From: AR5 sp035762565
Lineage (GTDB): Bacteria > Methylomirabilota > Methylomirabilia > Rokubacteriales > CSP1-6
DNA length: 24,008 nt
Assembly (NCBI GenBank): GCA_035762565.1
Contig: DASTOJ010000256.1
Span: forward strand, 1 to 24,008
Direction of reading: 5' to 3'
The first letter of the stretch is position 1. Every line of letters begins with the position of its first letter. Positions 14,331 to 19,817 of the stretch are shown piece by piece. The notes below the pieces were generated by a model. The model was not told the origin of the DNA. It saw only the letters and a list, made by a program, of their open reading frames with translations, and did no database searches. The translations under genes were made by a program, and so were the position numbers.

Positions 14331-15065
14331 ATGCGAACTCACGCGCCCGTCCCGACCTGGATCGCCGCCGTCATTCTCCTCGCCGGCTGTGCCACGGCGC
14401 TGCCGGCCGCCACGACCGGCGTCCCGGCCGAGGCGCCGCCGAAGCTCGACGTGGTCTGGGTCCCCAGCCCGCCCGCCGTCATCACCGCGATGCTCGAGGC
14501 GGCGAAGGTCGGCCCCAACGACCTCGTCTACGACCTGGGCTGTGGCGAGGGCGAGATCCTCATCGAGGCCGCCACACGCTACGGCGCCCGTGGCGTCGGC
14601 GTCGACCTCGACCCCGTGCGGATCAAGAACGCCCGCATCAACGCGGCCAAGGCCGGCGTGGCCGACAAGATCACGTTCGTCCAGCAGGATCTCTTCAAGA
14701 CGGACATCACGCCGGCGACCGTGGTGACCCTCTACCTGCTGCCCGAGCTGAACGAGCGCCTCCGGCCCACCCTGCTCCGCGACCTGCGCCCCGGCACCCC
14801 CGTCGTCTCCCACGACTTCGCCATGGGCGACTGGAGGCCGGAGCGCACGATCGAGGTCCAGGTGACACGCCTGCACCGGGTGTTTTTGTGGCGGATCCCG
14901 GCCCGAAGCTCCCTACGCGCCGCTGCCCTTGGCGCGGTGGGCGGTCGCGCTCATGAAGTTGTCGAAGACCGTGGCGATCCGGTGAATGCCCTCGCTGCCG
15001 CCGGCGATGACGCCGCTCGTCAGCACGACATCCACCAGGCGGAAGGCCGAGGCCTGGCTCGCTGA
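14331..15065 (+). CDS. SAM-dependent class I methyltransferase with lipoprotein-like N-terminus, copy 1
   Basis: The protein has 244 residues. A short hydrophobic N-terminus ends in a good lipobox (LLAGC, Cys20). The methyltransferase core has motif I VYDLGCGEGE (Asp68 to Gly74), acidic motif II VGVDLDP, QDLF, and a C-terminal block SHDFAMGDW. This pattern recalls small methyltransferases related to the FAM173/ATP-synthase c-subunit lysine methyltransferases, which are membrane-tethered; the substrate here is unknown. A SAM enzyme outside the inner membrane would lack cofactor, so the N-terminus may act as an anchor instead. Compared with copy 2 (16365-16922), homology ends at IPAR (nucleotide 14906). 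The frame then continues for 52 residues antisense to the next gene, so the original stop seems lost. Confidence 0.8.
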   Translation: MRTHAPVPTWIAAVILLAGCATALPAATTGVPAEAPPKLDVVWVPSPPAVITAMLEAAKVGPNDLVYDLGCGEGEILIEAATRYGARGVGVDLDPVRIKNARINAAKAGVADKITFVQQDLFKTDITPATVVTLYLLPELNERLRPTLLRDLRPGTPVVSHDFAMGDWRPERTIEVQVTRLHRVFLWRIPARSSLRAAALGAVGGRAHEVVEDRGDPVNALAAAGDDAARQHDIHQAEGRGLAR

Positions 15066-15569
15066 CCAGCCATTCGGATCGATCAGGGTTTCGAGCGCCC
15101 GCAGCCCCACGCCGCTGACCAGGAGGCCCAGCGTGAGGCCGACCCAGAGCGCGATCTGTCGGGTCTCGCACCGGTACCGCCGCTCCTGCCGCTTCGCCTC
15201 CTCCAGCTCCCCGGCCGCCTCGCGGAGCGTCCGCGGATCGGGCCGCGACTGGGTCCGGAGCCGCGCCAGCCTGTGCTCGATCGCCTGGACGACCAGCCCG
15301 AGCTGATTCATGCCGGGGCTGCGCCACGTACCCACGAAGATCTCCAGCGCGCGCTCGGCGAGCAGGGCCACCAGGAACAGGACCGTCAACACGCGGGCCA
15401 CGTCGGGGGTCCCGAAGTCCTTGATCGCGATGGGGGCCGGCGCCAGCCACACCGGAAACGACACGATGGCACCGAAAGGTACGAGGAGCGCCAGGCCGTA
15501 GAGATTGGTCCCGGCTCCAGCGGCAGCTTCCACCTTCTTGCGACCAGCGGCAACCTCGGCGACCTTCAT
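14913..15569 (-). CDS. Integral membrane protein of unknown function
   Basis: From the ATG at 15569 (GGAGG eight bases upstream) the product has 218 residues with about four hydrophobic helices: LYGLALLVPFGAIVSFPVWL, VARVLTVLFLVALLAERALE, QIALWVGLTLGLLVSGVGLR and DVVLTSGVIAGGSEGIHRIA. A charged helical stretch between helices 2 and 3 (HRLARLRTQSRPDPRTLREA onwards to KRQERRYR) could be a coiled coil. The GGSEGIHRI motif recurs in uncharacterised bacterial membrane proteins, in my recollection. I do not recognise a function. An earlier ATG at 15635 would add a charged 22-residue N-terminus but has no Shine-Dalgarno. Its last 150 bases overlap the extended 3' end of methyltransferase copy 1 on the opposite strand. 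Confidence 0.6.
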   Translation of the reverse strand: MKVAEVAAGRKKVEAAAGAGTNLYGLALLVPFGAIVSFPVWLAPAPIAIKDFGTPDVARVLTVLFLVALLAERALEIFVGTWRSPGMNQLGLVVQAIEHRLARLRTQSRPDPRTLREAAGELEEAKRQERRYRCETRQIALWVGLTLGLLVSGVGLRALETLIDPNGWSASQASAFRLVDVVLTSGVIAGGSEGIHRIATVFDNFMSATAHRAKGSGA

Positions 15570-15701
15570 CGCTCGGCCCTCCTGTCCACGACGACGCCTG
15601 GCTTCCCGGGTTTCGGTCTTCGATGCGGCGTTCATGGGGGGCCAGGCGAGCAAGTTCCGCACCCTGTTTCCAGCGCCGCGCAAGCACGTGAAAACGCTGC
15701 T

Positions 15702-15720
15702 CTCTCGGAACCGGCGAGAG
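15702..15720 (-). terminator. Possible intrinsic terminator after the small basic ORF
   Basis: CTCTCG and CGAGAG pair around a seven-base loop; on the minus strand the stem is followed by AGCAGCGTTTTC, a short T tract six bases on. It lies about 110 bases after the stop of the small ORF and before the membrane-protein gene. The T tract is short, so confidence is low. Confidence 0.25.
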
Positions 15721-15829
15721 GCCAGCCGAATCAGGCAGCGTGCCCGAGGCGGGCGAGCGACCGCCTGGGTCGGGCGCTGCCTAGTTCGGATACGGAATCG
15801 GAATGGGTCCGCTCGGGGTGCTGGCGGGC

Positions 15830-15910
15830 TTAGTGCGTCCGTGGCCGTCCTCTTGACCGCGGGGGGAGATCCTTTGCCTTCCTGGACGCCCGGCTCTTCT
15901 TCCGCTTCAT
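15830..15910 (-). CDS. Small basic peptide ORF (26 residues), hypothetical
   Basis: The ORF starts MKRKKSRASRKAKDLPPRSR and ends GRPRTH, then TAA. A very good Shine-Dalgarno (GGAGGAG, then ACC) precedes the ATG. The peptide is almost entirely basic. The Lys-rich opening with KAKDLPPR recalls short leader-like peptides with a KDLP motif seen in other bacteria, but the end lacks a GG. It lies in the otherwise gene-poor stretch 15570-15963 between the membrane protein and the methyltransferase remnant. Apart from this ORF and the hairpin at 15702-15720 nothing else is supported in that stretch. It may be chance, since no homologue search was possible. Confidence 0.35.
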   Translation of the reverse strand: MKRKKSRASRKAKDLPPRSRGRPRTH

Positions 15911-15963
15911 GGTCTCCTCCTGCGCTCGCACTGTGCTGTAGCCTACGCACGGGGGCCCGTGCC

Positions 15964-16365
15964 ATGCTGGAAGCGGCGCCGTCGTTCTCCGGGGAGCAGC
16001 TGTCCGAGCGCCTCAAACGGCTCGGCCTCTACACCACCGGACAAGCGAAGGGCGCGCTGACGCCGGCCGGACTCGCGGCCACCGCAGGCATCGCGGAACG
16101 CTACGCGCGAGAGTGGCTGGAGCAGCAGGCCGTGGCCGGACTCCTGGCGGTGGACGACGCCGTGGGGCCGGCCGCCGAGCGCCGCGACCCGTGGAGCACG
16201 CGCCCGAGCGCGTCGTCGAGACGTACCGCACCGGCAGCGGGGTCTCCTGCGAGGCGTCCGGCGCGGCCTTCGTCAGCGCGCTGCGCGCGCGACGCCGGGT
16301 TCGCGCGCTGCGAGGTGCTGGCGATCGACACCCCCCTCTTCCGGCTCTACCGGCTCCGCGCGTAG
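15964..16365 (+). pseudogene. Remnant of a winged-helix SAM methyltransferase (central domain deleted)
   Basis: The frame from the ATG at 15964 begins like the N-terminal dimerisation/winged-helix domain of class I methyltransferases: RLKRLGLYTTGQAKG, then LTPAGLAATAGIAERYAREW and LEQQAVAGLLAVDD. Homology then shifts frame: EHAPERVV and TYRTGSGVS, matching the 'YRTG.GV.w' loop of the family, appear in the frame one base away. The end AGFARCEVLAIDTPLFRLYRL, back in the first frame, is the typical C-terminal strand pair. The whole SAM-binding Rossmann domain is missing, so the gene is dead. Its TAG stop overlaps the GTG start of methyltransferase copy 2 (TAGTG), suggesting the two once formed an operon. 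Confidence 0.65.
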
Positions 16366-16922
16366 TGCGCGTCGGGAAGGTCTCCGGCATCGGTCTCGGC
16401 TGGCTCCTCGTGCTCGCGCTGGCCGGCGGCTGCGCGCCGGTCTCGCCGGACGGACCGCGCCTGGACGTCGTCTGGGTTCCCAGCTCGCCCGAGGTCATCA
16501 AGGTCATGCTGGAGGTTGCGAAGGTAGGTCCCGGCGACGTCGTCTACGACCTGGGCTGCGGCGAGGGTGAGATCGTCATCGCCGCGGCGCTCCGCGGCGC
16601 GCGCGGGGTCGGCGTGGATCTCGACCCGGAGCGCATCGTCAACGCCCGGATCAACGCCGCCCGGGCCGGCGTGACCGACCGCGTGAGGTTCATCACCCAG
16701 GATCTCTTCACCACCGACGTGAGTCCGGCCACGGTGGTGGCGCTCTACCTGGGCCCCGACCTCAACAGGCGGCTCCGCCCCAAGCTCCTGCGCGAGCTGC
16801 GCCCCGGCACCCGCATCGTCTCCCACGACTTCAGCATGGGCGACTGGGCGCCGGAGCGCACGGTCACCGTGCCGCAGGCACCCGGCCACCAGGTGCTGCT
16901 GTGGCGGGTGCCAGCCAGGTAG
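16365..16922 (+). CDS. SAM-dependent class I methyltransferase with lipoprotein-like N-terminus, copy 2
   Basis: The GTG at 16365 begins a 185-residue protein. Its N-terminus (GIGLGWLLVLALAGGCAPVS) is a hydrophobic signal with Cys23 in a slightly atypical lipobox (AGGC). The core matches copy 1 closely: LDVVWVPSSPEVI, VYDLGCGEGEIVI, GARGVGVDLDPERI, NARINAARAG, QDLFTTDVSPATVVALYL, RPGTRIVSHDFSMGDW. It stops right after RVPAR, the natural end of the domain. Tandem duplication with copy 1 is clear, the two lying about 1.3 kb apart on the same strand. The substrate is unknown. The GTG overlaps the stop of the preceding methyltransferase remnant, and no Shine-Dalgarno is seen. Confidence 0.82.
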   Translation: MRVGKVSGIGLGWLLVLALAGGCAPVSPDGPRLDVVWVPSSPEVIKVMLEVAKVGPGDVVYDLGCGEGEIVIAAALRGARGVGVDLDPERIVNARINAARAGVTDRVRFITQDLFTTDVSPATVVALYLGPDLNRRLRPKLLRELRPGTRIVSHDFSMGDWAPERTVTVPQAPGHQVLLWRVPAR

Positions 16923-17000
16923 ACGAGGCGCAACTTGGCATCGCGGCGCCGGCATCCTGACCCTCGCCCCGAGCGGGTGGTGACTAACTCGCTGTGATCT

Positions 17001-17031
17001 GGAACTTTCCCTTATGGCATGTCGAATGCCA
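17001..17031 (+). promoter_or_regulatory. ECF-sigma-like promoter with inverted repeat upstream of the Pal-like gene
   Basis: GGAAC (17001-17005) and GTC (17021-17023) are 15 bases apart, the classic layout of promoters read by extracytoplasmic-function sigma factors. TGGCAT-GTCGA-ATGCCA (17015-17031), a perfect 6-bp inverted repeat, overlaps the GTC. Envelope-stress control of a Pal-like lipoprotein would make sense, but both signals are short. Confidence 0.35.
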
Positions 17032-17068
17032 CCCCGCTCCGCGACCCAGGTGACCAAGGGGAGGGGCT

Positions 17069-18049
17069 ATGCGCATCCTACTGCTTGTTCTGATGTTGCC
17101 GCTGGCCGCGGCGTGCTCGACCATGCGGCCGTCGACCGACCCATCGGCGGCCGTCGCCGAGGCGTCCGAGACGGATATCTCGGGCCGGTGGAAGGGGAAC
17201 TGGACGGGAACCGGGCTCTTCCATGCCATCCGCGACGACGCGTTGACCCTCGACCTCGTGCAGCGCGGCCCGGTCGGGCATGGCCGGCTCGTGCTCGAGG
17301 GCACGGGCGCGGCGGAAGCGGTGCCCCAGGAGATCCGCCTCGCAGGGCTATGGGGCACCCGCGTGTTCGCCGACATCTCGCGGGACAAGGTGACGCTGCG
17401 CGACTATACCGACGGACGCCAGTTCACCGTCGATCTCAAGCTGAGCGAGAACGGGAACCAGATGTTCGGCTTCGTCAGGGGCGCCCATCCGCACGTGGGC
17501 CTGGTGCTCAACCGCGAGCACTCGCGCAAGAGCGTCCCGGAGGCCGCCGCGGTGCCACAGCAGTCGGCGATGGCCACCCCGGTTCCGGCGGAACCCGAGC
17601 CGGCGAAGGTCGAGCCCGCGCCGCAGGTGGTCGCGATGGTGCCCGAGCCGAAGGCCGAGGAGAAGGAGGCCGAGCCGACGGCGCGGCCGCGGCAGGAGGA
17701 GTTCGTGGCCGTGCAGGAACTGAAGGCCGTCCACTTCGACTTCGACAAGGCCGATCTCCGGGCCGAGGCCCTGGACACGCTCCAGGTCCACGTCGGCTGG
17801 TTGAAGGAGAACGCCGACACGGCGGTCCTGATCGAGGGCCACTGCGACGAGCGCGGGACGGCCGAGTACAACGTCGCGCTGGGCGACCGGCGCGCCAAGT
17901 CGGTGCGCGAATATCTCTCGGCGTACGGCATCGCGGCGGACCGCGTGACGACCGTCAGCTACGGCAAGGAGCGCCCGGCCTGCGCGGTTGACACCGCCCA
18001 GTGCCACGAGGCGAACCGCCGCGCCGAGTTCCGCGTCAAGAGCCGCTGA
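17069..18049 (+). CDS. OmpA/Pal-family peptidoglycan-associated lipoprotein with N-terminal extension
   Basis: The 326-residue protein has a lipoprotein signal (MRILLLVLMLPLAAAC, Cys16). An N-terminal beta-rich domain (about 35-150; SGRWKGNWTGTG, FGFVRGAH) is followed by a Pro/Glu/Ala-rich linker (about 158-208) and a Pal-type OmpA domain (about 212-326). The last has HFDFDKADLR, IEGHCDERGTAEYNVALGDR (the Asp and Arg that bind diaminopimelate) and GKERPACA. It should tether the outer membrane to peptidoglycan. Classic Pal is about 170 residues and sits behind tolB; here there are no tol genes and an extra N-terminal domain is present, so this is a Pal paralogue. The ATG follows AAGGGGAGGGGCT, a strong Shine-Dalgarno. 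Confidence 0.87.
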   Translation: MRILLLVLMLPLAAACSTMRPSTDPSAAVAEASETDISGRWKGNWTGTGLFHAIRDDALTLDLVQRGPVGHGRLVLEGTGAAEAVPQEIRLAGLWGTRVFADISRDKVTLRDYTDGRQFTVDLKLSENGNQMFGFVRGAHPHVGLVLNREHSRKSVPEAAAVPQQSAMATPVPAEPEPAKVEPAPQVVAMVPEPKAEEKEAEPTARPRQEEFVAVQELKAVHFDFDKADLRAEALDTLQVHVGWLKENADTAVLIEGHCDERGTAEYNVALGDRRAKSVREYLSAYGIAADRVTTVSYGKERPACAVDTAQCHEANRRAEFRVKSR

Positions 18050-18070
18050 ACCTCCCCAGGCCCCGGCAGC

Positions 18071-18095
18071 GGTGGCGGCGCCGAGCGCCGCCACC
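18071..18095 (+). terminator. Strong hairpin after the Pal-like gene
   Basis: GGTGGCGGCGC and GCGCCGCCACC form a perfect 11-bp stem with a three-base loop (CGA), 21 bases past the stop. There is only TCTTTCC some distance downstream, so it is not a textbook intrinsic terminator, but position and strength suggest transcript termination or 3'-end protection. It is also symmetric for transcripts coming from the minus-strand remnant. Confidence 0.55.
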
Positions 18096-18120
18096 CGGCC
18101 GGCGGCGGTCTTTCCGATCG

Positions 18121-18683
18121 TCAGCGATCGAGCCCAGTGGATCGAGCCGTCCGCGGTGAAGAGCAAGCCGCAGCGGGCCGGACGGGCACCTGCCGCAGCA
18201 CGTCGAGGCGATCGCCGGTCGTGCAGACGAGGTCGGCGTAGCCGCTCAGAAGCCGGCCGCCGTCCCACGGCCCCGCCAGCGCGTACTCGAGCTGGAGGTC
18301 CGGCCCGGGTCGGCGGAGCAAGCCCTCGCGGCGTAACGCGTCGACCGCCCGCGCGACGTCCTCGACGGCCTCGACGAGACGCTCGGCGAGGCCGGTCACG
18401 CCGGCCGCGCGCCGCACCGCGTCGGCGACGCTCAGCGCGGATCGGCCAGCGCCAGACCGACAGCGCGGTGGACCGTCGTCCCGAAGCGCGGGCCGTGGCG
18501 GCCGATGCGCTCCTTGCGCTTCGCAGCCCGCTGGCGCTCGGCCTCGAGATACCGCCGCTCGGTCTCGCGCAACGCCAGCCCCGCCGGCTCTTCCCACTGA
18601 AGCCCCGGCAGGCTCATCAGCCAGCCGCGCTCCTCGCGGTCCATGCGCCAGGCCGCCGGTTGCAGATACGCGTGCACGCTCAC
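18121..18683 (-). pseudogene. Remnant of an AddA/RecB-type helicase-nuclease (C-terminal nuclease end)
   Basis: From 18683 the frame gives SLPGLQWEEPAG, RYLEAERQRAAKRKERIG, then RFGTTVHRAVGLALAD, resembling the 'GTavHrale' entry of the RecB-family nuclease domain. It hits TGA at about 18434, while homology continues one frame over (ALSVADAVRRAAGVTGLAER, DLQLEYALAGPW, GYADLVCTTGDRLDVL). The active-site strand should continue 'D.K' but turns into unrelated sequence. In another frame near 18170 CGLLFTADGSIHW looks like the usual C-terminal end. The helicase part is absent. At least one frameshift and more than one deletion are visible, so no working enzyme remains here. The family is inferred from pattern only. 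Confidence 0.55.
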
Positions 18684-18689
18684 TCGCCG

Positions 18690-18960
18690 TCCCTCCCGTC
18701 TCCGGGGGCCAGCCCTCCAGTCCGGCGAAGCGCGCCAGCGCGCCCCCGGCGCCGGTCAGCAGCAGCCCGGCGCGCTCGTACACGCTGTCGCCACAGGCAG
18801 ACCAGCCGGAACGCGCAGAACACGCAGTCACCGGCGTCCGGCGTGCGCGGGAACGCGCGCTCGGCGAGCAGCCCGGCGGTGAGCTCGAGCCACTCGCGCG
18901 GGCACGCGCCATGCCGGCTCCAGCGCCTTGACCACGAGGCCGTATGGGAGGGTCACAACG
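18690..18960 (-). pseudogene. Remnant of an AddB-type nuclease C-terminus (iron-sulfur cysteine region)
   Basis: On the minus strand one frame reads ACPREWLELTAGLLAERAFP, RTPDAGDCVFCAFRLVC. After a frame change the sequence continues CGDSVYERAGLLLTGAGGAL and ARFAGLEGWPPE. 'DC.fC.Fr.vCG..vyeRA' is the pattern around the C-terminal iron-sulfur cysteines of AddB-like PD-(D/E)XK nucleases. Only the last part of the gene is left, directly upstream of the AddA-like remnant, which matches the usual addB-addA order. From 18961 to the next gene end at 19104 I see nothing supportable. Confidence 0.5.
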
Positions 18961-19103
18961 CCTCCCCCTCGAGGCCTCCTCACTGCAGCAGCAGGGTTAG
19001 GCCGGCGGCTGGGTCGGCTCATGCGCGCGTCGTACCTTGTCAGCTCATCGCACACCACTGAGCACGAGAGGAGGCGGTTCCATGCGCGGCGCCCCCGTCG
19101 TGG

Positions 19104-19817
19104 CTAGTCACGCAGCGTCCGCGCCACGCGGAAGCCGAGCGCGGCATCCCTGGTGTTGAACAGGAACCGATAGCGTCGGGTGGTCGACGGCGCGGTCTCG
19201 CCGGACCGGCGTCCGCGCGCCACGTGGTAGCGGCAATCGCCGCCCGAGTCCCAGGACGAGCCGTCGGTGGGTGCGTCCGTGTAGTCGGCGTGCCAGCAGT
19301 CGCTCGTCCACTCGAGGCCGTCGGAGTGAAAGCCGGGCGCGGCCGCCGCGGGACTCCTCGCGAGGTACTCCCATTCGGCCTCGCTCAGCAGCCGGTGCTC
19401 GACACCGGTTTCCAGGCTGAGCCAGAGCAGGTATTGCTGCACCTCGATCCACGACACCAGGACGACGGGCTCGAGGCTCGCGGTGCCGCCGGCGCTCAGG
19501 CTCTGGCACAGGCCGGCCAGGGCGCAGCGCTTCCAGTCCTGGACGCTGACCTTTTCCCTGCTGTAGGCGAACCGGTGGGCGATGATCACGCGGCGGACGG
19601 GCTGTTCGTCGGCGGCACCACGCGACGTGTCGCCCATGACGAAACCTCCCGTCGCTGCCCTGACCATCTCCGGGCAGTGCGGGCATTCCCTGAAGCTTCC
19701 ACCGGCCGGTGGCCCGCTGCCCCGGGGGCCCTGAGCCGCCGTCGGCGCCGCCGCGACCAGGGCCCCCACGACCACCGCCAGGAGGACCCGAGCGCTCCGG
19801 CGCGTCGAGCCGGTCAC
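19104..19817 (-). CDS. Exported formylglycine-generating-enzyme-like (FGE-sulfatase domain) protein
   Basis: The 237-residue protein starts at GTG 19817, overlapping the caspase-gene stop as GTGA. It has a signal peptide (RRSARVLLAVVVGALVAAAP) and one FGE/SUMF1-like domain (about 55-235): GGFVMGDTSRGAADEQP, FAYSREKVSVQDW, LSEAEWEYLAR, and the closing ALGFRVAR. The usual 'RGGSW' core is replaced by HVARGRRSGE, and the catalytic cysteine pair of true formylglycine-generating enzymes is not apparent near the end, so a structural or binding role is likelier. Similar domains occur in proteins beside caspases and protein kinases. It is the last gene of the barrel-caspase-FGE operon. A longer upstream frame is out of phase inside the caspase gene and was rejected. 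Confidence 0.78.
   Translation of the reverse strand: MTGSTRRSARVLLAVVVGALVAAAPTAAQGPRGSGPPAGGSFRECPHCPEMVRAATGGFVMGDTSRGAADEQPVRRVIIAHRFAYSREKVSVQDWKRCALAGLCQSLSAGGTASLEPVVLVSWIEVQQYLLWLSLETGVEHRLLSEAEWEYLARSPAAAAPGFHSDGLEWTSDCWHADYTDAPTDGSSWDSGGDCRYHVARGRRSGETAPSTTRRYRFLFNTRDAALGFRVARTLRD

Noticed and set aside
17348..18268. Minus-strand frame opposite the Pal-like gene
   Set aside because: Antisense to a full OmpA domain. Only its first residues (CGLLFTADGSIHW) are meaningful, as debris of the AddA-like remnant.
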